A stretch of 46,406 bases of DNA from Verrucomicrobiota bacterium (lineage in GTDB: Bacteria; Verrucomicrobiota; Verrucomicrobiia; Opitutales; Puniceicoccaceae): positions 1 through 46,406 of the forward strand of contig JBCDMB010000025.1 in assembly GCA_038744685.1 (NCBI GenBank), given 5' to 3'. The position numbers and the translations under genes are program-made. Of this stretch, positions 1-7,774 are shown in pieces (positions within the stretch are counted from its first letter, which is position 1; the number at the start of each line of letters is the position of its first letter). The notes under the pieces are model-generated. The model searched no databases and was not told the DNA's origin. It saw only the letters and a program-made list of their open reading frames with translations.

Positions 1-2
1 CC

Positions 3-404
3 TCACCGAATCTGGCGGCTCAGCAGAAGCGTTTTGATCGCTGGCGTCACGAATACAATCATGATCGTCCGCACGAAGCGATAGACATGCTCAGACCGGC
101 CGAGATTTACCGTCCCAGTGCCCGGCGTCTTGGTGAAAAAGACAAAATGCGCTACCCGCCGGGTTATCACGTTTGCAGGGTCAGTGGATCAGGCCATGTC
201 AGCTTCATGGGGTCGAACTTCTATCTGAGCGAGATCTACAGCGGCTGTAGGGTAGGTCTCTTTGAGAACGATCGTGGAATCATCGAACTCCACTACGCCA
301 ACTTGCACCTGGGTAATCTTGAGTTCGATGCCAACGAAATCTGGCGACCCAAAACACTCATCATCTCCGCGAACAAAGAACCGCGGGCCACCCGTCCGAA
401 ATGA
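3..404 (+). CDS. IS481-like transposase, C-terminal part (cut by window edge)
   Basis: The frame is already open at the left edge, so only the last 133 codons are visible. Near the start the protein reads FDRWRHEYNHDRPHEAI, then a P..IY.PS segment. This is the usual end of a DDE integrase core (rve_3) in IS481/IS3-type transposases, the last part of the catalytic domain that cuts and joins IS ends. The tail (about residues 45-133) is a beta-rich extension seen in some IS481 relatives. A putative right IS end follows at 565-609. Whether the upstream half is intact cannot be seen. Family assignment rests on motif recognition only. Confidence 0.75.
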   Translation, partial: SPNLAAQQKRFDRWRHEYNHDRPHEAIDMLRPAEIYRPSARRLGEKDKMRYPPGYHVCRVSGSGHVSFMGSNFYLSEIYSGCRVGLFENDRGIIELHYANLHLGNLEFDANEIWRPKTLIISANKEPRATRPK

Positions 405-425
405 AACAAAAACAAAAAGCTCTCT

Positions 426-509
426 TTCGTGTTCGGTTGCTTCGCTCCGGCCTTGCCGCTGCGCGGCACCCCTGACGGGGACGGCCTAAGCGAAGCAACC
501 GAACACGAA
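426..509. repeat. 21-bp perfect inverted repeat (stem-loop)
   Basis: The arms 426-446 and 489-509 are exact reverse complements (TTCGTGTTCGGTTGCTTCGCT-type arm), separated by a 42-base loop that is itself GC-rich and partly self-complementary. It lies 20 bases after the transposase stop codon. It could be a terminator-like or fold-back structure, or a small palindromic mobile repeat. There is no clear T-run, so a plain intrinsic terminator is less likely. Confidence 0.7.
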
Positions 510-564
510 CCACCATCCACCATGAACCTTGACCTCCTTAATCCACCCATCCATACCCATTGAA

Positions 565-609
565 AGTGTAACCTATGTCCTTGTGAAAAGTGTTACCGAT
601 GTCTGTGTT
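565..609 (-). repeat. IS end relic (type A)
   Basis: The stretch contains two spaced sites, one around TGTAACCTATGTCCTTG and one around GTTACCGATGTC. The reverse complement of the same pattern (CACAAGGACATGGGTAACAGA) occurs at 8258-8340 and 9512-9545. Here it follows the IS481-like transposase in the opposite orientation, as expected of the right inverted repeat of that element. Confidence 0.55.
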
Positions 610-610
610 G

Positions 611-657
611 TGCCCTAAAAGACGTCAGAGAACCTAAAAGACGTCAAGTCTTGACTC
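611..657 (+). repeat. Repeat type B: CTAAAAGACGTC motifs plus GTCAAGTCTTGAC palindrome
   Basis: Two direct copies of an AAAAGACGTC motif about 22 bases apart lead into the perfect odd palindrome GTCAAGTCTTGAC (643-655). Related copies lie at 1629-1660 and 8348-8404. The 1629 copy is directly upstream of a complete Y1 transposase gene, so the motif may be the left, hairpin-bearing end of that lineage. Confidence 0.5.
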
Positions 658-691
658 TTTACTGGCGGCTGGGGTGTGATTTTGATCGATG

Positions 692-1505
692 TCAGTTTCT
701 CCAATGGAGTGCTTCTTCCCCGTTGGCTCTGGCGACTCTGAGAGCGGCCATGTTTCGTGCGTTTTGTTCGGTCCACCAAGCACCGGCGATCTTGAGTCTG
801 TCTTGCAGGACGTGTCGATGGGCGCTTCCGATCATGCCGGAACCGGTGGGCAGGCCGTTTTCAATCGCCGAGCGATAATCGAGTTGTTCAATGCGGTTTT
901 GCAGGTAACGCATGGCGTTACGGACGGGAGTTTCGCCTTGCGGGATGCCTTCGGCTTCCACGTAAGGTTCGAGGGAGCGGATGACCTTGTCCGGTCGATT
1001 ACTTTTAAGCCGTCTTTTTTGGGTATCGAGCCACTTGGGAGAAGTAGCCGCCTTCGGCGATGCTGCGGCGAGGTAGTCGCAGACATGGTAAAAGTCCACG
1101 AGATAGTCTTTGGCTCCCAGGCATTGCCGGGCCTGTTCGGCGATCCACGTGGCCCCGTCGCCGACGACATGGAGCTTGGTCGATGCCGCCCAAGGCAGCT
1201 TCGCCACAGTTGCCGCCCACGTGTTTCCGGCCTTTTGGACGTCGCCGAAGCTCACCCCATAGCGGATATTGCCGTGTCCGTGAACGCGTGCCGCGCACAA
1301 GCGCGCTTCCTTCCAGTGGCAGTTCCTGCCCTTGCGCCTGTCGGTGTTTGTTGCCCCGGTGCACTCGACCACCGGCACCATGCTCCCGTCCATCTCGGTA
1401 ACGATGCATTCGGCTCCCTTCGATCTCAGGGCTCCGGTGGAACCGGCAGCCTCCTGACGGCGACGAACGCCACGGGCGTGTTCGAGCGTGATCGTTCGGA
1501 CCGTC
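692..1505 (-). pseudogene. ISKra4-family transposase, N-terminally truncated
   Basis: Read on the minus strand the protein contains EMDGSMVPVVE, VVGDGATWIAEQA, DFYHVCDYLA, NGLPTGSGMIGSAHRHVLQDRLK and AGAWWTEQNARNMAALR. This is the standard motif order of ISKra4-type transposases (DDE fold). The reading frame stays open upstream of the first ATG (1393) with recognisable family residues (TVRTITLEHARGVRRRQE), so coding sequence extends to about 1505. There it runs into a 21-bp tandem duplication and the terminal repeat of a Y1 element. The N-terminal zinc/HTH region is missing, so the gene is almost certainly dead. Confidence 0.82.
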
Positions 1506-1547
1506 GAGTGGATGCAGAAGGGGTCAGAGTGGATGCAGAAGGGGTCA
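1506..1547. repeat. Exact 21-bp tandem duplication at a Y1-element end
   Basis: GAGTGGATGCAGAAGGGGTCA occurs twice head to tail (1506-1526 and 1527-1547). The second copy overlaps the first seven bases (GGGGTCA) of the inverted terminal repeat of Y1 element relic A. It marks the junction between the broken ISKra4 gene and that relic. Confidence 0.85.
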
Positions 1548-1621
1548 AACGCAAAATATAAATATTGCCCTATCTCGTTTTTCTTTTGAGAGTCCTATCA
1601 AATGCCGCGAAAGCAACGAAT
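1541..1621 (+). mobile_element. Y1 element relic A (left end and first codons only)
   Basis: The stretch starts with the same inverted terminal repeat as the complete elements at 3525 and 6721 (GGGGTCAAACGCAAAATATA, one mismatch in the following bases). It continues with the same leader and the start of the transposase gene (ATG at about 1601, MPRKQRI). After that codon run the homology stops and repeat type B begins. Only about 80 bp remain. Confidence 0.8.
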
Positions 1622-1628
1622 CGGAGGA

Positions 1629-1660
1629 CACCAAAAAGACGTCAGGTCTTGACTCTTGAC
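1629..1660 (+). repeat. Repeat type B, copy 2, upstream of Y1 transposase
   Basis: CAAAAAGACGTCAGGTCTTGAC followed by a second TTGAC matches the repeats at 611-657 and 8348-8404. It ends 31 bases before the ATG at 1691. The imperfect palindrome GTCAGGTCTTGAC would fit the subterminal hairpin that Y1 (HUH) transposases recognise. Confidence 0.5.
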
Positions 1661-1690
1661 TAGTTTGCATTTTTGAGGCGTTCTTCCTGT

Positions 1691-2686
1691 ATGCCGAGGC
1701 CACTACGAGTTGAGTATGCGGGGGCGTGCTACCATGTAATTAACCGAGGGAATTACCGTCAGCGTATCTTTGGTGGGAAGGGGGCAGCGGAGGCGTTTGA
1801 GCGGACTTTGGGAGAAGCAGCCGACCGTTTTGGCTGGGAGTTGGGAGCGTATGTGATTATGAGCAATCACTTTCATCTTGCCGTTCAGCTGGGCGAACCG
1901 AATTTGAGTGAGGGGATGAAATGGTTGCAGGGGACTTGGGTGCGGCGATTCAACCGTTACCGGAATTGGACGGGGCGACCGTTCCAGGGGCGTTACAAGG
2001 GGATTCTGGTTGAGCCTGGTCATGTTTATGGTCAGGTGTGCCACTACATTCATTTGAACCCATTAAGAGCGAAACTGGAATCGGAAGAAACGATTGGCGA
2101 CTACCGCTGGAGCAGTCTGCACTGGCTGGGAAAGAGGCGTTGTCCGCGATGGTTAGACGGATCGGTTGTTCTCGAGGAGGCGGGAGGATTGACGGATACA
2201 CCCGCTGGCTGGCGCAATTATCGGAGGTATCTAGCATGGATGGGGACCGATAACCGTGAACGGAAGAGGTTGATGGAAGCAAAGCTGAGTCGTGGTTGGT
2301 GTAAGGGCTCCAAAGATTTTCGGAAATCGATGTGGGATGAAGCGAAGCAGCGGGGAGCCGATTGGGATCGGGTGCGTTTTGAAGGGCTGGATCCTGCTGA
2401 GCTCAACAAAGAAAGAGAAGTTCGTTGGGAGGAACAGCTGGAGGAGGTCGCTAGCATTGCGAAAATCGATCTGGAGAATCTCCCGTTAGGAAAGATGGCA
2501 GAGCCGAAAGCGATTCTTGCGGCGGCAATGAAACGGGCGACATCGGTGAGTAATGGCTGGCTGGCAGAACGGTTGGAGATGGGATCAGCGGCAACGGTCA
2601 GTCAGGCGGCTCAGAGGGTGGTTTTGAAGGAAGAGAGTGGTCAGGAGGTGGAGAAGTTGGTGGGGGAGTTGAGAGTGTTGCGATGA
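1691..2686 (+). CDS. Y1 (IS200/REP-associated type) transposase, lineage 2
   Basis: This is a 331-residue HUH single-strand transposase. The start MPRPLRVEYAGACYHVINRG is the usual N-terminus of the family, so I chose the ATG at 1691. The metal-binding HUH pair is H60-F-H62 in MSNHFHLAV. The nucleophile is probably Y119 in HYIHLNPLRA. The C-terminal ~150 residues form the charged helical extension of REP-associated transposases. It shares the domain plan with the proteins at 3587 and 6781 but is clearly diverged. No 26-bp inverted ends like theirs are seen around it; the upstream repeat type B may be its left end. Confidence 0.88.
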   Translation: MPRPLRVEYAGACYHVINRGNYRQRIFGGKGAAEAFERTLGEAADRFGWELGAYVIMSNHFHLAVQLGEPNLSEGMKWLQGTWVRRFNRYRNWTGRPFQGRYKGILVEPGHVYGQVCHYIHLNPLRAKLESEETIGDYRWSSLHWLGKRRCPRWLDGSVVLEEAGGLTDTPAGWRNYRRYLAWMGTDNRERKRLMEAKLSRGWCKGSKDFRKSMWDEAKQRGADWDRVRFEGLDPAELNKEREVRWEEQLEEVASIAKIDLENLPLGKMAEPKAILAAAMKRATSVSNGWLAERLEMGSAATVSQAAQRVVLKEESGQEVEKLVGELRVLR

Positions 2687-2715
2687 GGGATGGAGTTGGT
2701 TTTCAAATGGCCTCG

Positions 2716-2768
2716 CTCCACCCCGTCCCTCGGGCGAGGGCCACCCCTCCTCGCTTGCGAAGAGGGGA
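2716..2768. repeat. Palindromic CACCCC/CCCTCCTCG repeat, partial copy
   Basis: The sequence holds the CCACCCCTCCTCG..GCGAAGAGGGGAA core that is also present on both sides of the DUF559 gene (25601-25706 and 26168-26303). Here it lies 30 bp downstream of the Y1 transposase stop codon and no DUF559 gene is next to it, so it is probably a solo copy. Confidence 0.6.
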
Positions 2769-2972
2769 ACTGGTTTATAGGTAGTGCCGTTGGGTCTCCA
2801 ACGGCCCCTGTGGGTTGAGTTTGGCTGGCCTTGTGTGAAATGGGCCATCTGAGATGCTTTTGGTGGAGTTGAGGTAGTGAAACTGAGAGGGGTAGTTGTT
2901 GGCGTATAAAACGCTACCTTATAGCCCAAAAATATGCTATTTTGTGGTTTATATAAAGGAGGACTATCACCC

Positions 2973-3524
2973 ATGACATGGAACTGGCAGCAAGAGGATT
3001 GGCCTAATTTCGTTTACCAACCAGCGAAGTTAGCGGCTTTTGAAGCGAATTTCATGAAGGAATCCGGCGTAGTCATCGGTGCGTTTCGTCATTTGGATGA
3101 GGATGACAGGGATATCCTCAAGGTGGATCTGCTTAGTGCTGAAGCACTGAAGACATCCGCAATTGAAGGGGAGCTACTGGATCGCGAGACCTTACAATCA
3201 TCGATTCGGAGGCAGTTCGGTTTGCATACGGATCGCCGCCAAACTTCCCCGGCTGAGCAAGGTATCGCGGAAATGATGGTCGAACTTTACCATGGGTATG
3301 AAAAACCACTGTCTCACGAAACGATCTTTGAGTGGCACCAGCAACTGATGAATGGAAGGCGAGACCTCAGGGATATTGGCCGCTACCGGACCCATGATGA
3401 CTCAATGCAGATAGTCTCTGGTCCTGTCCATGACCCGAGGGTCCATTTCGAAGCGCCGCCATCCCACCGGGTGAAGACGGAAATGAATGCCTTTATCCGA
3501 TGGTTCAATGGGTCTCCCATAGCA
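2973..3524 (+). pseudogene. Fic family protein, truncated before the catalytic motif
   Basis: The start at 2973 has a good ribosome binding site (AAAGGAGG, 2956-2963). The protein opens with MTWNWQQEDWPNF, typical of the DUF4172 domain that precedes some Fic domains. It keeps the inhibitory helix motif TSAIEGE ([S/T]xxxE[G/N]) followed by LDRETLQSSIRR. Fic enzymes usually transfer AMP to protein targets through an HPFxxGNGR loop. That loop should follow after FIRWFNGSPIAG, but exactly there (3525) Y1 element B is inserted, and the missing part does not resume after the element. About 184 genuine residues remain; the last five codons are element sequence. The gene is presumably inactive. Confidence 0.85.
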
Positions 3525-4524
3525 GGGGTCAAACGCAAAATATAAAGATTGCCCTTTTCGCTTTTTTTTTGTGATAGTCCTAGCACATGCCGCGGAAGCA
3601 ACGAATCGAATACCCTGGAGCGATCTATCATGTGATCAGTCGTGGGAATTACCGAAAAGATCTCTTTACGGAGAAGAAGACCGGGGAGGCGTTTGAGCGG
3701 ACTATTTTTCAGGCAGCAGAACGATGTGGATGGAAGATTTATGCCTATGTGATTATGAGCAACCACTATCACTTGGCCTTGGAAACACCGGAACCGAACC
3801 TGGTGGAGGGGATGAAGTGGTTGCAGAGTACCTTTGCCACTCGCTTCAACCGCTTTCACGGTGAAAGGGGGCACGTTTTTCAGGGTCGGTATAAGTCACT
3901 GGTTGTGGAGGAAGATCGCCCGCTGCTTGGACTGATCGACTACATCCATCTCAATCCGGTAAGGGCTGGTTTGTGTTCCGTGGATGAACTTAAGAACTAT
4001 CCGCTTTCCAGCTTTCCCAAATACTTCAAACGGCAAGTGTCTCCTCAGCTGGATCGGGAGATTGTTTTGCTGCTTTGCGAGCAGCCAAACACCTTGAAAG
4101 GATTTCGAGAATACCACAAGCGATTGAAATATCGGGAGGAGGGTGATGGTGCCTTGCGGGGAGAACTTTCGAAACGCTATTGCCGGGGTTGGTTTCTCGG
4201 GAGCAAGAGAGCGAAGAAGGAGTTGGCCAAGGAGCTAGTCAAAGAGAATCCCTTCGCAGACTGGGAAGGGGTTGATTTGAAGGAAGTCAATCAGGCTCGC
4301 TGGGAGAGTGTCGTGGGGGAAGAACTTTCGAAGCGAAGGCTTGGAGAAAAGGACATTGAGTCGAGTCCAAAAGGGGCGCAATGGAAGGTGGAAATCGCCA
4401 AACGCTTGCGCAAGGAGACCACAGCAAGGAATCCATGGATCGCAGCTCGGCTGAGAATGGGCCATCCGAACTATGTGAGTAATTTGGTGAATCGATAGAA
4501 TCTTAATGTTTTGCGTTTGACCCA
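3525..4524 (+). mobile_element. Y1 transposon with inverted terminal repeats, copy B
   Basis: The left end at 3525-3550 begins GGGGTCAAACGCAAAATATA; the right end at 4499-4524 is its reverse complement with three mismatches in 26. The single gene fills the element: the ATG is 62 bp from the left end and the stop abuts the right repeat. The element splits the Fic gene at 2973. No obvious target duplication is seen. A fragment of another copy's right end follows at 4541-4586. Confidence 0.85.
3587..4498 (+). CDS. Y1 transposase of element B
   Basis: This 303-residue protein starts MPRKQRIEYPGAIYHVISRG. The HUH motif is H60-Y-H62 (MSNHYHLAL) and the likely nucleophile is Y119 (DYIHLNPVRAG). The second half is rich in K, R and E and ends MGHPNYVSNLVNR. 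It is very close to the protein at 6781 across its whole length. It is expected to nick and rejoin single-stranded element ends through a phosphotyrosine bond. The frame is intact, so it may be active. The TAG stop sits directly against the right terminal repeat. Confidence 0.9.
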   Translation: MPRKQRIEYPGAIYHVISRGNYRKDLFTEKKTGEAFERTIFQAAERCGWKIYAYVIMSNHYHLALETPEPNLVEGMKWLQSTFATRFNRFHGERGHVFQGRYKSLVVEEDRPLLGLIDYIHLNPVRAGLCSVDELKNYPLSSFPKYFKRQVSPQLDREIVLLLCEQPNTLKGFREYHKRLKYREEGDGALRGELSKRYCRGWFLGSKRAKKELAKELVKENPFADWEGVDLKEVNQARWESVVGEELSKRRLGEKDIESSPKGAQWKVEIAKRLRKETTARNPWIAARLRMGHPNYVSNLVNR

Positions 4525-4540
4525 TTCCCCTTGGAACCAA

Positions 4541-4586
4541 ATTATGTGAGTAACTTGGTGAATCGATAATGTATTTATATTTTGCG
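4541..4586 (+). repeat. Relic of a Y1-element right end
   Basis: ATTATGTGAGTAACTTGGTG and the next bases through TTTATATTTTGCG repeat, with a few changes, the last codons and right terminal repeat of element B at about 4471-4515. A second copy once ended here. The rest of 4587-4812 shows no gene or structure I recognise. Confidence 0.75.
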
Positions 4587-4812
4587 CTCCATCCAGTTTT
4601 TTGACCCTGGCCAGACGCATTGGCATTCCAATAGGCGCCGACGACTAAACCATATTCTCCTTGAGTCTTTGGTGATAGCGATAAACCTAACGACTTATGG
4701 GCTTTTAACCTTGTGTTTCAAAAGGCGCTCATTATTTTCAATTAGGTGTTAAGGTTTTCATCGTTATGTATAGATGCATCGGGGCAGTTAGAATTTTACC
4801 TAGTTTACTAAA

Positions 4813-5223
4813 ATGAACGGTGCCAACGACTCGGCTAGAACCCAAGTGAAGATAGCTGTCGAATCGTTCGATAAGCTACAGGCCATTCTCGATAATGATG
4901 GATCAGTTAATTACGACGTAGTTAGCGAGACTCTTTACGAGCCGGATGATGGCAAACAATATTATGATGCCGTTTCGGTTGTGTTAGGTATCACCGCATA
5001 TGGAATGTTTCGCCTCATCAAGCATCTGATATCCGTCTACGGCACAGGTTTGTTCATTGACGCTACTGTCACGCCTCCCCTGATCACTACTTTAAAGGGA
5101 GTCAAACAAGGAACTACTCATATCAAGACCAAAGATGCCAAAGGAAACGAGGTGATCAAGACTTACGCAGACAAAGATATCTCCCTCGAAGCTATTGGTA
5201 GTTACTTCGGCCAAGGAGGTTGA
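4813..5223 (+). CDS. Unknown 136-residue protein, first gene of a two-gene module
   Basis: I do not recognise a family with confidence. The N-terminal half (residues 1-50) is acidic and helical, followed by a hydrophobic stretch (about 55-85, VVLGITAYGMFRLIKHLI..YGTGLFI) that could be one membrane-associated helix. A short beta-hairpin-like segment (HIKTKDAKGNEVIKTYADKD) follows. This layout loosely recalls the small effector-associated constant components found next to peptidases in conflict systems, but that is a weak resemblance. The stop overlaps a possible TTG start of the peptidase gene at 5220-5223, and the two are surely co-transcribed. The AT content is higher than in the core genes, consistent with acquisition. 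Confidence 0.6.
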   Translation: MNGANDSARTQVKIAVESFDKLQAILDNDGSVNYDVVSETLYEPDDGKQYYDAVSVVLGITAYGMFRLIKHLISVYGTGLFIDATVTPPLITTLKGVKQGTTHIKTKDAKGNEVIKTYADKDISLEAIGSYFGQGG

Positions 5224-5225
5224 TA

Positions 5226-6314
5226 GTGGGTTTCTATGATCCCCAATATGCTATTATCGATCTTAGCGAGGAAGATATCCCTGCCGTTCTCAAGAAAAAT
5301 GGACTAATTGAGTTATATAATAACTCGAACCACCCTGATTTTAGCGGAAGGTTAGCAAGAGTCCTTGTTCATGAATCCATCCACCATTGGCAGTTTACCT
5401 CTTCACCGTATTTAAGACAAAAATTGTTGGAGCCTAAACAAGACTCAAATCAGAGCTCAAATAAGTCTGCTAGGTTTTCATCACATGCCATTACCGAGTG
5501 CTTTGCTCGATTTTGGGACGTGATGATTCGTTCTCCAGATACCATTATACAAGAAGAAGAGATCGACACGGAAGGCGTCCAGATCAGTGTTTTACGTCCA
5601 GGAATGCTACGAACCTGTACGCAAGCAGCATTTGAGCTTTGTATGTTAAAAGGGCCGGGCTGCCGCAGTCATGGCCCACCATACGAGTGGATGAAACATG
5701 AATGTAGTGACAGCTACATGCCTGACTTGCTCTTACCACTTGCTGCTCATATCGCCTTGTGCTCAACGAACCCTAGCGATGCATTTTACGAGGCTGTTAG
5801 GGCTTTCAACAATAATCAGAGTATTCGTCTTTGGCTAGAGAAGTGTGATCCGAACCCGAAGAATCAATGGCCAAGAACCAATTTTATCAATGTGGATTGG
5901 CTACGTGTTTTTCCATTAGCGGTTAAGGCATTGAAAGATAATAAGAAGCTCATGAAACTTTGCCCGAGAAGCTTAGATCCCTTTGCCGATTTTTCTAAAG
6001 AGTCAGTTAAGAGTCACCCAATTTGGTCCAAAGTCCCCTTCGGCTTTAGTAAGCAAAACTGCTATGAATCTGTGATCAATGCGCTTGATACACGCGCCCC
6101 AGCAGGCCTTGAGTTGCACTGGGCTGAACAGTTGATTGCTAAATCCCACCCTAACGCAGCCTTCATCTTTCCGGGCATTGTGAACTTTCGGTATTGTCTA
6201 GGTAAGTTTGCAGGTCCCGCTGCCGTTCGTTTTCGTGATCAGATCGTTTTTTCGGATTGGGTGGATTCAGAACTTCAAGACGTAATTCTGAAGAGTGTTT
6301 TAGAGACGACTTGA
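5226..6314 (+). CDS. Putative zinc metallopeptidase (HExxH), second gene of module
   Basis: The start is set at the GTG at 5226 because a perfect AAGGAGG lies at 5213-5219, six bases upstream; a TTG at 5220 in the same frame would sit on top of it. The 362-residue product carries VLVHESIHHWQF (His49, Glu50, His53), a zincin HExxH site. About 38 residues later comes HAITECFARFWD, where Glu91 could be the third zinc ligand of a gluzincin. No signal peptide or clear membrane segment is seen, so it is probably cytoplasmic. The C-terminal 200 residues match nothing I know. It pairs with the small protein at 4813. Confidence 0.65.
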   Translation: MGFYDPQYAIIDLSEEDIPAVLKKNGLIELYNNSNHPDFSGRLARVLVHESIHHWQFTSSPYLRQKLLEPKQDSNQSSNKSARFSSHAITECFARFWDVMIRSPDTIIQEEEIDTEGVQISVLRPGMLRTCTQAAFELCMLKGPGCRSHGPPYEWMKHECSDSYMPDLLLPLAAHIALCSTNPSDAFYEAVRAFNNNQSIRLWLEKCDPNPKNQWPRTNFINVDWLRVFPLAVKALKDNKKLMKLCPRSLDPFADFSKESVKSHPIWSKVPFGFSKQNCYESVINALDTRAPAGLELHWAEQLIAKSHPNAAFIFPGIVNFRYCLGKFAGPAAVRFRDQIVFSDWVDSELQDVILKSVLETT

Positions 6315-6497
6315 GTGTTTTGAAACGAAATAGGTAGGTGGCAAATCCTTCATTAATGGAAAAAGTATATGGTCGTTGTGAGAAGACCCCTGCGACTGGA
6401 CCAGTTTGCGGGGGTCAGGTCGGTAGTGTCCAGAATCTTTCGCTTTTTCTTTTTCGGTCCTCAGGAAGGTAGTGTTCTTGTTATTGGTTGTGGTTGG

Positions 6498-6544
6498 ATT
6501 GCTCTGGCGTAAGGAGGGCGTAGCCCGACTGGAGCCAGAGCAAT
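6498..6544. repeat. 11-bp inverted repeat behind IS256 remnant
   Basis: ATTGCTCTGGC (6498-6508) and GCCAGAGCAAT (6534-6544) are exact inverted copies. They lie just past the stop codon of the IS256 transposase remnant read on the minus strand, so this may be its end or its terminator. Confidence 0.5.
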
Positions 6545-6547
6545 GGA

Positions 6548-6720
6548 TCATGAGGCGGTTGCCTCGGTGAGTGGTTGTTGATCAAGTTTCTTCATGTCGA
6601 GGTAGCGGCGTAATCCCCACTTCGTGCCGGTGATATATCGCAGCCTTGCGGCAACGAGCATCAGGGCACTATTCCCGTCTGGAAAGGCACCGACCACTCG
6701 CGTGCGTAGGGGCACAGAAA
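6548..6720 (-). pseudogene. IS256-family transposase, C-terminal fragment
   Basis: The minus-strand translation gives RTRVVGAFPDGNSALMLVAA, then RLRYITGTKWGLRRYLDM and a stop. This is the conserved C-terminus of IS256 (mutator-type) transposases. The fragment is about 55 codons long and is cut at its upstream side exactly where Y1 element C begins (6721). The rest of the gene is not found on the other side of that element. Confidence 0.8.
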
Positions 6721-7718
6721 GGGGTCAAACGCAAAATATAAAGATTGCGGATCTGCTCTGTGTTTTTAAGTTTCTACCCCATGGCGCGAAAGCAACGAAT
6801 TGAATACCCCGGCGCAGTGTATCATGTGATCAGTCGGGGGAACTACCGGAAGGATCTGTTTACTGGTGAGAAGACGGGTGAGGCTTTTGAGAAAACCATC
6901 TTTCAGGCAGCGGAACGATGTGGCTGGAAGATTTATGCCTATGTGGTGATGAGTAACCATTACCATCTGGCGTTGGAAACTCCGGAGCCGAACCTGGTAG
7001 AGGGGATGAAGTGGTTACAGAGCACCTTTGCGACACGTTTCAATCGTTTCCGCGGAGAAAAGGGGCATGTATTTCAAGGGCGCTACAAGTCTCTGGTGGT
7101 GGGGGACGATCGCCCCTTACTTGGGCTCATTGACTACATTCACCTCAATCCGGTCAGGGCTGGACTCTGTTCGGTGGATCAATTAAGGGACTATCCACGT
7201 TCCAGCTTTTCGAAATTTTTCAAGCGGCAAGTCTCGCTTCCTCTGGACCGTGAGTCCGTTCTCTCACTGTGTGGCTTGCCGAACAGCTTGAAGGGAACGC
7301 GCGACTACCATGAACGTCTGAGATATCTTGAGGAGGGTGATCGAGCACGGGGTGGAGAACTGTCGAAGCGGTATTGCCGCGGTTGGTTTCTTGGGAACAA
7401 GGAATCAAAGAAAGAACTGGCAAAGGAGCTTGTAAAAGAGAATCCCTTCGCCGCCTGGGAAGGAGTCGATTTAAAGGAGGTCAACGAAGCTCGTTGGGAA
7501 CGTATTGTGATCAAAGAGTTATCGAGGCATAATCGTGGAGAAGGAGACATAGCGTCTGATCCGAAGGGAGCTTCTTGGAAAGTGGAAATTGCAAAGCTTT
7601 TGCGAAATGAGACTACGGCAAAGAATCCCTGGATTGCGGATCGCCTCAGAATGGGGCATCCGAACTACGTGAGTAATTTGGTGAATAGATGAAATCTTTA
7701 TATTTTGCGTTTGACCCC
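6721..7718 (+). mobile_element. Y1 transposon with perfect 26-bp inverted ends, copy C
   Basis: The left end 6721-6746 and right end 7693-7718 are exact 26-base inverted repeats (GGGGTCAAACGCAAAATATA..). Three more matching A/T bases lie outside each end. The 998-bp element holds only the transposase gene. It is inserted in an IS256 transposase remnant. Together with copy B and relic A it shows recent multiplication of this element in the region. Confidence 0.9.
6781..7692 (+). CDS. Y1 transposase of element C
   Basis: This is a 303-residue sister of the protein at 3587. The ATG at 6781 gives MARKQRIEYPGAVYHVISRG, aligned with its sister; an upstream in-frame ATG at 6745 would start inside the left terminal repeat and is unlikely. 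HUH residues are H60-Y-H62 and the likely nucleophile is Y119 in DYIHLNPVRAG. The tail MGHPNYVSNLVNR is shared with the sister. Most differences are conservative, which suggests selection on the protein while it copied. The stop codon touches the right terminal repeat. Confidence 0.9.
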   Translation: MARKQRIEYPGAVYHVISRGNYRKDLFTGEKTGEAFEKTIFQAAERCGWKIYAYVVMSNHYHLALETPEPNLVEGMKWLQSTFATRFNRFRGEKGHVFQGRYKSLVVGDDRPLLGLIDYIHLNPVRAGLCSVDQLRDYPRSSFSKFFKRQVSLPLDRESVLSLCGLPNSLKGTRDYHERLRYLEEGDRARGGELSKRYCRGWFLGNKESKKELAKELVKENPFAAWEGVDLKEVNEARWERIVIKELSRHNRGEGDIASDPKGASWKVEIAKLLRNETTAKNPWIADRLRMGHPNYVSNLVNR

Positions 7719-7774
7719 TTTTTTCGCCCTGCCTTTTTTCGCCCCTGAACATAAAGAGTTGATTACCTTTACTG

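Noticed and set aside
689-1561. 290-codon plus-strand frame
   Set aside because: It is the antisense shadow of the ISKra4 transposase, whose motifs are clear on the minus strand.
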